64,000 bases of DNA, from assembly GCF_022750635.1 (NCBI RefSeq), contig NZ_JAJKBG010000006.1, positions 1 through 64,000 on the forward strand, read 5' to 3'. The notes under the pieces are model-generated. The model was not told the DNA's origin. It did no database searches and saw only the letters and a program-made list of their open reading frames with translations. Positions 46,947-54,617 of this stretch are shown piece after piece; position 1 is the first letter of the stretch; each line of letters begins with the position of its first letter. This DNA comes from Brevundimonas pishanensis (lineage in GTDB: Bacteria; Pseudomonadota; Alphaproteobacteria; Caulobacterales; Caulobacteraceae). The translations under genes and the position numbers were made by a program.

Positions 46947-47770
46947 TCGACGTCTCCGCGATGGAACTGGTGATGATGCTGGCTGCCCTTGTCGGGGCAG
47001 GAGCCATTGCCGGTGTCATCGGGGGGCTGTTCGGCGTGGGTGGCGGCACGGTTCTGGTGCCTGCGCTCTTCTATGCCTTCAGCGTTCTGGGCGTCGGCGG
47101 TGAGCACAATCTGCACGTCGCCATCGGCACCAGCCTTTTGACCATTGTCGCCACGTCCGTGAGATCATTGGCCACGCACCGCAAACACGGTGCAGTCGAC
47201 GAGGTAGTGCTCAAGACCTGGACCCCTTGGGTGGCGTTTGGCGGTCTGGTGGGTGCCTTCATCGCCGGTGGTTCGCCGATGTCGGCACTGGCGATTGTTT
47301 ATGGCGTATGTCTGATCGCCATTGCGGTGCAGATGGGACTGCTTCCAGAACACATCACCGTGCGCAAGGACCTGCCCACAGTGTGGGGACGCCGAGTTGT
47401 TGCCAGTGTCATCGGCACGCTTAGCGCCATGATGGGGATTGGCGGGGGCAGCTTCGGTGGCCTGACCATGACCCTGTGCGGCAGGCCGATCCATCAAGCG
47501 GTGGCGACCTCGTCGGGATTTGGTCTGGCTATCGGTGCGGCAGCATCCTTCGGCTATCTGGTGTTCGGTTGGGGTGCCAGCGGAGTTCCGCCGCTGACGC
47601 TGGGATACGTCAATATTCCGGCGGCAATCATCATGGGTTTGCTGACCGGATGGACAGCGCCCTACGGTGCGCGACTGGCGCACAGGCTGGACCGTAAGAA
47701 ACTTCGACGCGCCTTTGCGCTTTATCTGGCAGGCACGGCTTTTTTAGTTGTATTCAAAGCATTAGCCTAA
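46943..47770 (+). CDS. TauE/SafE-family membrane permease
   Basis: A 275-residue membrane protein with about eight helices and the duplicated TSUP pattern: GVIGGLFGVGGGTVLVPALF in the first half and LSAMMGIGGGSFGGLTMTL in the second. The family exports or imports sulfite, sulfoacetate and related anions; the substrate here is not known. GTG at 46943 overlaps dusA; ATG at 46961 is an alternative start without its own ribosome site. Confidence 0.9.
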   Translation: MIDVSAMELVMMLAALVGAGAIAGVIGGLFGVGGGTVLVPALFYAFSVLGVGGEHNLHVAIGTSLLTIVATSVRSLATHRKHGAVDEVVLKTWTPWVAFGGLVGAFIAGGSPMSALAIVYGVCLIAIAVQMGLLPEHITVRKDLPTVWGRRVVASVIGTLSAMMGIGGGSFGGLTMTLCGRPIHQAVATSSGFGLAIGAAASFGYLVFGWGASGVPPLTLGYVNIPAAIIMGLLTGWTAPYGARLAHRLDRKKLRRAFALYLAGTAFLVVFKALA

Positions 47771-47800
47771 AGTCGTAAGTAGATTACCCAGCCCTATTGC

Positions 47801-47817
47801 TAAGCTTTAGAACAGAC
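47801..47817 (+). repeat. Upstream element shared with the second chemoreceptor gene (copy 1)
   Basis: TAAGCTTTAGAACAGAC lies 69 bases before the first chemoreceptor start and matches 14 of 17 bases of the element at 49768-49784, which lies 67 bases before the second. Similar position and sequence suggest a common promoter or regulator site, or simply a remnant of duplication. Confidence 0.5.
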
Positions 47818-47869
47818 GGATAGCGGTATCGGGAGCGCAGTCAGATTTGCGTTTCCGAGTCACTCCCCC

Positions 47870-49663
47870 GTGCTACAAAACCTCTCAGTACCCAAGAAAT
47901 TGGTTCTCTCGTTCGCCGCCGTCATAGCGGCCTGCGGGCTTGCGACCTCGCTTGTGTTCTTCGCCCTCCTTGCCATCCAAAATGCGGACCAGCGTCAGTC
48001 CGAGGCTCGCGAGATTTCGGACCGCATCCAGCAGGTGCAGGTCGCGCTGCTGAACCAGCAGTTGAACCTCCGCGGCTATGTGGCGGTCCCGAACGAAGAC
48101 TTCAAAGAAGGGTTTGAAGAGCACACCACCGCCTTTACGGCGGCGCTGGCCGATTTTGCGGTCGCCGACGTCAACGGCCAGTTTGTCGAAGAGCAGAAGG
48201 CGCTGGCCGAAGCTGGCAAGGCCTTCACGGACGAAGCCCGCCAGATGATGGCTCAAGCGAGCGACCCTGAACAGCACGCAGCGAGCGTGGCCAGCCTTGC
48301 GGCCAAGGGCCGTATCACGGCCGTGCGCGCACCGGGCGCTGCGGTCCTGCGCGGCGTCGAGGAGATCGACACCAAGGCGGAAAAGGCTCGCGATGCAGCC
48401 TTCCGTCAGGCGTTTGTGACCTTCGTTGCCGGGGGTACTCTGGCGCTGGCGATTGCCGTGGCTTCGGCTCTTTGGCTGATTTCGGCCCTGTCCAAGCCGG
48501 TCGTCTCCATGACCCGCGCTATGGATCGTCTGTCGCATGGGGATCTGGAAGTCGCCATTCCAGCGGTGGGTCGCAAGGACGAGATTGGCCAGATGGCCGA
48601 TGCAGTTTTGACCTTCAAGGAACAGGCACAGGAAAACCGTCGTCTGGCTGCGGAAACCGAGCAGGCCCGGGCCGCCCGCGAAGAAGAACGCACCAAGGTC
48701 GAGACCGAGCGCGCCAAGGCGGCCGAAGAGGCCCGCGTGGCCGTCGAAGCCATGGCCGAAGGTCTGGCGGCGCTGGCGCGGGGCGATCTGACCCACCGCA
48801 TTACCGCCAACATCACCGGTAATGCCGCTGTCCTGAAGGCCGACTTCAACGCTTCGGCCGAGAAACTGGAAACCGCTGTCTCCATCATCATCGACCGGGC
48901 GTCTGCCATCGGTGCTGCTGCGCATCAAATCAGCGAAGCCGCCGACGACTTGTCGCGCCGTACCGAACAGCAGGCCGCCTCGCTGGAGGAAACGGCTGCC
49001 GCTGTCGAACAGATCACTTCAACCGTCGCCCGCTCTGCCGAAGGCGCTCTGGAAGCCGGTTCGATGGTGCGCTCATCGCAGCAATACGCCACCGAGGGTC
49101 AGACCGTCGTGAACCGCGCCGTCTCGGCGATGGGCCAGATCGAGGAATCGTCCAACCGGATCGGCGCGATCATCGGCGTGATCGATGAAATCGCCTTCCA
49201 GACCAACCTGCTGGCACTGAACGCCGGTGTCGAAGCGGCGCGTGCCGGTGATGCCGGGCGTGGCTTCGCGGTCGTCGCATCGGAAGTCCGCGCTCTGGCC
49301 CAGCGTTCTGCGGAAGCTGCGAAAGAAATTAAAACGCTCATCCAGGCGTCGGGCCAACAAGTCGGGCAAGGCGTGGATCTGGTCAACGAGACCGGCAAGG
49401 CGCTGGAACGTATCGCTGTCCAGATTACCAATCTAACCACCATCGCCGTCGAGATCGAGTCGTCCTCGAAGGAGCAGGCGACCGGACTGGCAGAGGTTAA
49501 CGTGGCCGTCAGCCAGATGGATCAGGTCACCCAGCAAAACGCCGCTATGGTTGAAGAAGCGACTGCCGCAAGCCGTTCGTTGGCTCAAGACGCATCCGAT
49601 CTGGATCGACTGATGGGTCAGTTCCAGATTTCCCGCCATCAACGCGCTGCTGCAGCGGCCTAA
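47870..49663 (+). CDS. Methyl-accepting chemotaxis protein (tandem copy 1)
   Basis: Transmembrane chemoreceptor of 597 residues with GTG start. Helices at about 12-36 and 182-207 enclose a helical periplasmic sensor domain of some 145 residues; a HAMP domain (MTRAMDRLSHGDLEVAIP) leads to the long cytoplasmic coiled coil. The signalling tip IDEIAFQTNLLALNAGVEAA is canonical. The C-terminus (RHQRAAAAA) lacks a CheR/CheB-binding pentapeptide. Membrane anchor and signalling regions are nearly identical to the next receptor, while the sensor domains differ, indicating gene duplication with sensor divergence. Confidence 0.95.
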   Translation: MLQNLSVPKKLVLSFAAVIAACGLATSLVFFALLAIQNADQRQSEAREISDRIQQVQVALLNQQLNLRGYVAVPNEDFKEGFEEHTTAFTAALADFAVADVNGQFVEEQKALAEAGKAFTDEARQMMAQASDPEQHAASVASLAAKGRITAVRAPGAAVLRGVEEIDTKAEKARDAAFRQAFVTFVAGGTLALAIAVASALWLISALSKPVVSMTRAMDRLSHGDLEVAIPAVGRKDEIGQMADAVLTFKEQAQENRRLAAETEQARAAREEERTKVETERAKAAEEARVAVEAMAEGLAALARGDLTHRITANITGNAAVLKADFNASAEKLETAVSIIIDRASAIGAAAHQISEAADDLSRRTEQQAASLEETAAAVEQITSTVARSAEGALEAGSMVRSSQQYATEGQTVVNRAVSAMGQIEESSNRIGAIIGVIDEIAFQTNLLALNAGVEAARAGDAGRGFAVVASEVRALAQRSAEAAKEIKTLIQASGQQVGQGVDLVNETGKALERIAVQITNLTTIAVEIESSSKEQATGLAEVNVAVSQMDQVTQQNAAMVEEATAASRSLAQDASDLDRLMGQFQISRHQRAAAAA

Positions 49664-49694
49664 CGGCAGCAAACTGGCTGGTACGCGCAAATGA

Positions 49695-49734
49695 AATAGT
49701 GCGGTTATCGAGATATTTCGATAACCGCACTATT
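49695..49734. terminator. Perfect 17-bp hairpin between the two chemoreceptor genes
   Basis: AATAGTGCGGTTATCGA (49695-49711) and its exact complement (49718-49734) enclose a six-base loop GATATT. It begins 31 bases after the stop of the first receptor. The stem is longer than most intrinsic terminators but lacks a U-tract (CAAACG follows), so termination, mRNA protection or a protein site are all possible. Confidence 0.6.
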
Positions 49735-49767
49735 CAAACGACTATGTAAATACACGTATATTACTGA

Positions 49768-49784
49768 TAAGCTTTGAAATAGAC
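49768..49784 (+). repeat. Upstream element shared with the first chemoreceptor gene (copy 2)
   Basis: TAAGCTTTGAAATAGAC, 67 bases before the second chemoreceptor start, lies in a short A/T-rich stretch and matches copy 1 at 47801-47817 in 14 of 17 bases. Confidence 0.5.
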
Positions 49785-49834
49785 ATCCGTTCTAGGAACG
49801 CCGATCGTAACTTTGTTGTACAAGTAACCGATCG

Positions 49835-51637
49835 ATGTTCATTCAAAATTTGTCAGTGCCAAAGAAATTGGTGCTCTCTTTTGCGGCGGTTATTGCCGCT
49901 TGTGGCGCAGCCACGCTCGTCGTGCTTTGGGCCGTGCTGGCGATCCAACACGCCCAAGACCAAGTGCGTCGCGCCAAGGACATCACGGCCGCGATCACCG
50001 AGGTGCAAGTTGCGCTCCTTAACGAGCAGCTGACCCAGCGTACCTACATCGCGACCCAAAAACCCGAATTCAGCAAAGCCTTCGACGAGTACGTTCAGGC
50101 CTATAATACCGGCGTTGCCAATCTGGCCGCTGCCGACGTTGACGGCATGTTCAGGGAACAACAGGCTGTACTGTCCAAGGATGGTGAAGCCTTCATCGCC
50201 GATGCGCGCAACCGCATGGCCTTGTCTGCTGATCCTGAGCAGCGTGCGGTCATTCTCGACGAACTGACCGTCGATGGCACCGGCGACATCGTCGAGGTAA
50301 AGCGCAACGGTCGTGCGGTTCTGAACGCCCTGATCGAGATCGACGCGGAGAATGCCGATCGCACCAAGGTCGCTTATGCGCAGGCCTATACAGCCTTCGT
50401 CGTCGGCGGTGCGATCGCCTTCGCCATCGCCATACTTTCGGCTTTCTGGCTGACCGGCGCACTGTCCAAGCCGGTTGTGGCCATGACCCGCGCTATGGAC
50501 CGTCTGGCTCACGGCGACCTTGAAGTCGCCATTCCGGCGACGGGCCGCAAGGACGAGATCGGCCAGATGGCCTCGGCTGTCCTGACCTTCAAGGAGCAGG
50601 CCATCGAGAACCGCAAACTGGCGGCGGAAACCGAACAGGCCCGTGCGGCGCGTGACGAAGAACGCGCCCGTGTCGAGTCGGAACGCGCCAAGGCCGCTGA
50701 AGAATCCCGTGTGGCAGTCGAGGCTCTGGCCGATGGTCTGGCAGCGTTGGCCAAGGGCGACCTGTCCCACCGTATCCACACCAACATCACCGGCAACGCC
50801 GCTCCGCTGAAGGCTGACTTCAACGCGGCCGCTGAAAAGCTGGAAACCGCCGTCGCCATCATCATCGACCGTTCGTCGGCCATCGGTGCCGCCGCGCACC
50901 AGATCAGCGAAGCGGCCGAAGACCTCTCGCGCCGTACCGAGCAGCAGGCTGCTTCGTTGGAAGAAACCGCCGCTGCCGTCGAACAGATCACATCGACCGT
51001 CGCCCGATCGGCGGAGGGTGCTGCCGAGGCCGGTAATATGGTGCGCGCCTCGCAAACCTATGCCAACGACGGTCAAGTGGTCGTCAACCGCGCTGTCGCC
51101 GCTATGGACCAGATCGAGCAGTCGTCGAACCAGATCGGCGCCATCATCGGCGTGATCGACGAGATCGCCTTCCAAACCAACCTTCTGGCCCTGAACGCCG
51201 GTGTCGAAGCTGCGCGCGCAGGCGATGCGGGTCGCGGTTTTGCCGTCGTGGCATCGGAAGTGCGGGCTCTGGCGCAGCGCTCGGCCGAGGCTGCCAAGGA
51301 GATCAAGAGCTTGATCCAGGCGTCTACCCAGCAGGTTGGGCAGGGCGTCAATCTGGTCAATGAGACCGGTTTGGCCCTGCAGAAGATTGCTGACCAGATC
51401 GGCAATCTAACCCGCATCGCGGTCGAGATCGAAAGTTCCTCGCGCGAACAATCGACCGGTCTGGCCGAGGTCAATGTGGCGGTGTCGCAAATGGATCAGG
51501 TCACCCAGCAGAACGCAGCCATGGTCGAGGAATCGACGGCAGCCAGCCGTTCGCTGGCGCAGGACGCTGCCGAGTTGGATCGTCTGATGCAGCAGTTCGA
51601 GATCAACCGCGCCCGTCTGCAACAACTGGCCGCCTGA
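49835..51637 (+). CDS. Methyl-accepting chemotaxis protein (tandem copy 2)
   Basis: Chemoreceptor of 600 residues. It shares NLSVPKKLVLSFAAVIAACG at the N-terminus and almost the entire HAMP and signalling region with copy 1 (IDEIAFQTNLLALNAGVEAA tip), but the periplasmic sensor (about residues 38-185) has drifted strongly. It therefore probably senses a different ligand through the same array. The C-terminus (RLQQLAA) lacks a pentapeptide tether. ATG 49835 is used. A strong terminator follows. Confidence 0.95.
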   Translation: MFIQNLSVPKKLVLSFAAVIAACGAATLVVLWAVLAIQHAQDQVRRAKDITAAITEVQVALLNEQLTQRTYIATQKPEFSKAFDEYVQAYNTGVANLAAADVDGMFREQQAVLSKDGEAFIADARNRMALSADPEQRAVILDELTVDGTGDIVEVKRNGRAVLNALIEIDAENADRTKVAYAQAYTAFVVGGAIAFAIAILSAFWLTGALSKPVVAMTRAMDRLAHGDLEVAIPATGRKDEIGQMASAVLTFKEQAIENRKLAAETEQARAARDEERARVESERAKAAEESRVAVEALADGLAALAKGDLSHRIHTNITGNAAPLKADFNAAAEKLETAVAIIIDRSSAIGAAAHQISEAAEDLSRRTEQQAASLEETAAAVEQITSTVARSAEGAAEAGNMVRASQTYANDGQVVVNRAVAAMDQIEQSSNQIGAIIGVIDEIAFQTNLLALNAGVEAARAGDAGRGFAVVASEVRALAQRSAEAAKEIKSLIQASTQQVGQGVNLVNETGLALQKIADQIGNLTRIAVEIESSSREQSTGLAEVNVAVSQMDQVTQQNAAMVEESTAASRSLAQDAAELDRLMQQFEINRARLQQLAA

Positions 51638-51662
51638 TCCTTTATTGATACCGGCAAATAAG

Positions 51663-51696
51663 AAAGCCCCCTCGGTGATGATCCGAGGGGGCTTTT
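51663..51696. terminator. Bidirectional intrinsic terminator
   Basis: AAAGCCCCCTCGG (51663-51675) pairs with CCGAGGGGGCTTT (51683-51695), loop seven bases, T-run after it and A-run before it. It ends both the second chemoreceptor gene and the convergent methionine genes. Confidence 0.93.
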
Positions 51697-51720
51697 GCGT
51701 GGTCGGGTCAGGTAAGGGGA

Positions 51721-52899
51721 TCAGGCCGCCTGACTTACCACCACGGAATCGAGCGCCGCGACCAGATCGGCGATGATGTCGTCTTCATGCTCCAGACCCA
51801 CCGAGACACGCACCAGTCCTTCGGTGATGCCAGCGGTGACACGGGCTTCAGGCGTCATGGCGGCGTGGGTCATGGTGGCGGGGTGGGCGATCAGGCTTTC
51901 GACGCCGCCCAGCGACTCGGCCAACGTGAAGATATCCAGCGCGTCGATCACGGAGCAAACCGACGCCTGACCGCCCAGCAGTTCAAAGCTGAGCATTGCG
52001 CCAAAGCCGCGCTGCTGGCGGGCGGCCAGTTCGTGGCCGCTATGCGATTTCAGGCCCGGATAGTGGACGGCGGCCACGGCGGGGTGGGCTTCGAGCACCT
52101 TCGCCAGCTTGGTCGCGGTCGCCTGTTGGCGTTCGATGCGGGTGAACAGGGTGCGCAGGCCGCGCAGGGTCTGGTAGGCATCGAATGGCGAGCCGGTAAT
52201 GCCCAGACAGTTGGCCCACCATGCCAGTTCCTGATGCACTTCCGGATCGGCACTGATGACGGCACCGCCGACAACATCGGAGTGGCCGTTGATGTATTTG
52301 GTGGTTGAGTGGACGACGATGTCCGCGCCCAGCGAAAGCGGGTTCTGCAGCGCCGGAGACAGGAAGGTGTTGTCCGCCACAACCTTGGCACCCGCAGCAT
52401 GGGCGCGGCGCGCGACATCGGCGATGTCGGTCACACGCAGCAGCGGGTTGGAGGGCGTCTCCACCAGCACCAGCTTGGCACCATCGGCCAGTGCCGCATC
52501 CAAAGCTGCGCCATCGTTCTGGTTCACGAACGCGACACGGAAGTGGCCTTTGCGGGCGCGGGCGCACAGCAGGCGGTGCGTGCCGCCGTAACAGTCGTGT
52601 GGAGCGATCAGCAGATCATCGGGCGACAACAGGCTGAGCGGCAGGTCGACAGCAGCCATGCCGGTTGCGGTGATTACAGCGCCCGCGCCGCCTTCCAGTT
52701 CGGCGAGCGTCTCGGCCAAAACGTCTCGGGTCGGGTTGCCCGAGCGCGAATAGTCGTACTGGCGCTTCTGGTCGAAGCCTGCGAACGAATAGTTGGACGA
52801 CAGATAGAGCGGCGGCATGACCGAGCCGTGGGCCGTATCGGTATCGACGCCCGTGCGGGCAGCGATGGTGCGGGGATCGGCGGTACGGGCGCGGGTCAT
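51721..52899 (-). CDS. PLP-dependent Cys/Met enzyme (cystathionine gamma-synthase / O-acylhomoserine sulfhydrylase family)
   Basis: PLP enzyme of 392 residues of the trans-sulfuration family. YSRSGNPTRD binds the cofactor phosphate from the neighbouring subunit, VVADNTFLSPALQNPL holds the Asp that contacts PLP, and VHSTTKYINGHSDV carries the Schiff-base Lys. It starts at ATG 52899, overlapping metX by four bases, and so shares its SAM riboswitch. It should use the O-acylhomoserine made by MetX, giving cystathionine or homocysteine; which of the two (MetB or MetZ) cannot be told from sequence alone. Confidence 0.9.
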   Translation of the reverse strand: MTRARTADPRTIAARTGVDTDTAHGSVMPPLYLSSNYSFAGFDQKRQYDYSRSGNPTRDVLAETLAELEGGAGAVITATGMAAVDLPLSLLSPDDLLIAPHDCYGGTHRLLCARARKGHFRVAFVNQNDGAALDAALADGAKLVLVETPSNPLLRVTDIADVARRAHAAGAKVVADNTFLSPALQNPLSLGADIVVHSTTKYINGHSDVVGGAVISADPEVHQELAWWANCLGITGSPFDAYQTLRGLRTLFTRIERQQATATKLAKVLEAHPAVAAVHYPGLKSHSGHELAARQQRGFGAMLSFELLGGQASVCSVIDALDIFTLAESLGGVESLIAHPATMTHAAMTPEARVTAGITEGLVRVSVGLEHEDDIIADLVAALDSVVVSQAA

Positions 52900-53963
52900 T
52901 GGTCTACGTCCTTCAGTACTGAGGTCAGGATTTCGCCCACGAACTTGTCTTCCTTCAGGAAGGCGTCGTGGCCGTAAATGGAGTCCGCTTTCACAAAGCG
53001 GAACAGGTTGGGAAGGCGGTTGGCCAGCTCTTCCATGTCCTCGATCGGGCACAGGCGGTCGCTGTTGAAACCGATCAGGGTGACGGGGGCGGTGATGGCT
53101 TCCGGCTCGACGCGGTGACGGTCGATCGAGTCCGATAGCGTCAGCCAGCGCGACGGCGTGGTACGGTCGCGGTACGCCCTGCCGCGCGACTTCAGATAGT
53201 CGCAGACGGGATACGCCTGACCCGCATGGCTGGGGGCTTCGCTGTCGAACCGCTGACCGAACTCGTCAGGGGTGCGATAGGTGGTCATGGCCAGTTCGCG
53301 AGCTAGACCGATGGCTTGATCGACGCGGCCCGTCTCCACGCCCAGCTCAAGGATCCGGCGCTGGATGCCGCGCCATGCGGTGGCCAGCGGGTGAGGGCGG
53401 TGGGCAGCAGAGACGACCACAAGTTGGTTGGCCCAGTCGGGGAAAAGCTCACCAAAGGCCAGCGCGATCATGCCGCCGTAGGAACAGCCGATGAAGGCGG
53501 CGACCTTTTCGACACCCAGATGGTCCAGCAACAGCGCCAGCAGGCGGGCCTGATCCTGGGTGGTGATGGTCAGCGGCTGCTTGGGCTCGGTGACATTAGT
53601 GCCGAATTCAGGAGCAAAATCAAAAGCAAGAACGCGATAGCGGGTCAGGTCGATCGGGGCGCGAACGCCGACGGCACCCGACCACCAGCCAAGGCCCTTG
53701 GTCTCGGTGCGGTGCACATAGCGGTCTGCCGATATGCCGCCTGCGACGACGACCAGCGGGGCGTTGGCCTTGCCGTGCAGGCGACCGACAACCTGCTTCT
53801 GGGTCAGCGTGCCGCCGAAATCGAGTTCGAAGTCCTCGGGGATCGGAACGAACACGTCATGGGCCCCGTCACGGCTGAGCAGCTCGGAGGGACGACGCGC
53901 TGGTTTTTGCCGACAGGAAGGGTCGGTTTTGGTCGTCTCATTCGGGATCAGGGCCAAGGTCAT
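52896..53963 (-). CDS. metX: Homoserine O-acyltransferase MetX
   Basis: Alpha/beta-hydrolase-fold enzyme that acylates homoserine as first committed step to methionine. The 355-residue chain has oxyanion segment VVVAGGISADRYV, nucleophile elbow GCSYGGM with Ser161, Asp in FNSDRLCP and His in YGHDAFL. It may use acetyl- or succinyl-CoA; MetX proteins of either specificity occur. ATG 53963 lies in a leader that carries a SAM-I-type riboswitch and a long hairpin reaching to five bases before the start. Confidence 0.94.
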   Translation of the reverse strand: MTLALIPNETTKTDPSCRQKPARRPSELLSRDGAHDVFVPIPEDFELDFGGTLTQKQVVGRLHGKANAPLVVVAGGISADRYVHRTETKGLGWWSGAVGVRAPIDLTRYRVLAFDFAPEFGTNVTEPKQPLTITTQDQARLLALLLDHLGVEKVAAFIGCSYGGMIALAFGELFPDWANQLVVVSAAHRPHPLATAWRGIQRRILELGVETGRVDQAIGLARELAMTTYRTPDEFGQRFDSEAPSHAGQAYPVCDYLKSRGRAYRDRTTPSRWLTLSDSIDRHRVEPEAITAPVTLIGFNSDRLCPIEDMEELANRLPNLFRFVKADSIYGHDAFLKEDKFVGEILTSVLKDVDQ

Positions 53964-53968
53964 TGCCG

Positions 53969-54028
53969 GGGTCTTTTGCTCTGCGTTTCAGTCTCGGCTC
54001 ATCCCGAAACACTTGCAGTGACAGACCC
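53969..54028 (-). promoter_or_regulatory. Long leader hairpin next to the metX start
   Basis: On the minus strand, stems nest as GGGTCT (54028-54023) with AGACCC (53974-53969), CTGC (54018-54015) with GCAG (53984-53981), and GTTTC (54010-54006) with GAAAC (53989-53985). The outer stem ends five bases before ATG and would hide the start region. It is the probable expression platform of the adjoining SAM aptamer. Confidence 0.55.
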
Positions 54029-54052
54029 GTGGCGCGCCGCCTTTTCGACGCT

Positions 54053-54171
54053 CCACCCATCTCTCGCGGCCCTTGGAAAGGACCCCGCAGGAGTTGGCAC
54101 CGTTTCGGGCGGAACCCGATGGTTGCCCCGACGTCAAAGGGCCTAATCCCTCGGTCGGTCTTGATGAGTGA
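54053..54171 (-). ncRNA. SAM-I-type riboswitch upstream of metX
   Basis: S-adenosylmethionine aptamer on the minus strand. P1 is CACTCATC (54170-54163) with GATGGGTG (54061-54054). It is followed by AAGA, then P2 with kink-turn pieces (CCGAC...GTCGG, GAGGGA, TTTGACG), the invariant GGGGCAACC, a P3 hairpin TCGGG/CCCGA, the J3/4 block CGGTGCCAACTCC and a P4 hairpin with GCGG/CCGC. These are the S-box core features. When SAM is plentiful it should shut off metX and the trans-sulfuration gene. Confidence 0.9.
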
Positions 54172-54204
54172 CGTCAAACTGCTGACTGAGCGACCGCCGG
54201 TCAA

Positions 54205-54218
54205 GTGAAAAATTTCAC
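54205..54218. repeat. Palindrome upstream of the met and thr leaders
   Basis: GTGAAA-AA-TTTCAC is a 14-base palindrome between the divergent met and thr transcription units, 35 bases beyond the SAM aptamer. It could be an operator for either side. The function is unknown. Confidence 0.4.
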
Positions 54219-54299
54219 CCCATTCGCAATCTTAGCGGCCAACTGGCGCTCAAACTTATCTCCGGCAGGCGGATTTTGAAAAAATTTGCTGAAAGGGGG

Positions 54300-54328
54300 T
54301 TGACGCAATGCAGCATCGTCGCTCAACC
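54300..54328 (+). promoter_or_regulatory. Promoter of the thr operon
   Basis: TTGACGC (54300-54306) and GCTCAACC (54321-54328), spaced by 14 bases, closely match the Caulobacter housekeeping sigma pattern (TTGACGS, 10-14 bases, GCTANAWC). It would start transcription a few bases downstream, about 30 bases before the leader peptide. Confidence 0.75.
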
Positions 54329-54366
54329 TAGGATCAAGTTAAACGCAACCTTGGACGCCTGACGTG

Positions 54367-54492
54367 GTGAACCTCATCGACATGATTGGCCTGACCCTGA
54401 TCGCTTCGGCGAAGGGCATCGCCATGTCCGTCATGACCGGCACCACCACTATCGGTACCACCACCATGCCCATCCGGGCGGGAACAGGTTGA
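54367..54492 (+). CDS. thrL: thr operon leader peptide
   Basis: A 41-residue reading frame from GTG 54367 (GTG 54364 and ATG 54382 are possible starts) to TGA 54490-54492. It ends in MTGTTTIGTTTMPIRAGTG: seven Thr codons lie between 54436 and 54465, with Ile and Met codons among them, and one more Thr codon at 54484. This is the composition of a control peptide sensing charged tRNA-Thr (and perhaps tRNA-Ile), like E. coli ThrL. It sits between a good promoter and an intrinsic terminator, ahead of the aspartokinase-homoserine dehydrogenase gene. GGA near 54354 is a weak ribosome site. Confidence 0.85.
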   Translation: MNLIDMIGLTLIASAKGIAMSVMTGTTTIGTTTMPIRAGTG

Positions 54493-54537
54493 CGCGCGCC
54501 AAGCAGGCGAAAAGCAAGAAACCCGAACCCCGCCCGG
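54474..54537 (+). promoter_or_regulatory. Antiterminator stem of the thr attenuator
   Basis: CCGGGCGGG at 54474-54482, just past the Thr codons, is an exact complement of CCCGCCCGG at 54529-54537, which includes the left arm of the terminator. A ribosome stalled on the Thr codons would leave the first segment free to capture that arm; one that reaches the stop at 54490 would cover it. Confidence 0.8.
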
Positions 54538-54558
54538 AGCACCCGAGGCGGGTTTTTT
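54529..54558 (+). terminator. Attenuator terminator of the thr operon
   Basis: CCCGCC (54529-54534) pairs with GGCGGG (54547-54552) and is followed by TTTTTT. An alternative longer pairing uses AAACCCG (54519-54525) with CGGGTTT. It lies between the leader peptide and the structural gene, 60 bases before the latter. Confidence 0.85.
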
Positions 54559-54617
54559 ATTGCCCCGAACCCACCCCCTTCCTTCCCGAACCGAATACCG
54601 ACCCCAGGAAAACGCCC

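Noticed and set aside
53964-54171. SAM-II (metA-type) riboswitch before metX
   Set aside because: SAM-II is the first expectation in alphaproteobacteria, but the compact H-type pseudoknot is absent while all S-box core blocks are present.
54205-54218. GTGAAA/TTTCAC palindrome as an intrinsic terminator
   Set aside because: The stem is short, A/T-rich and has no T-run; it is listed as a palindrome only.
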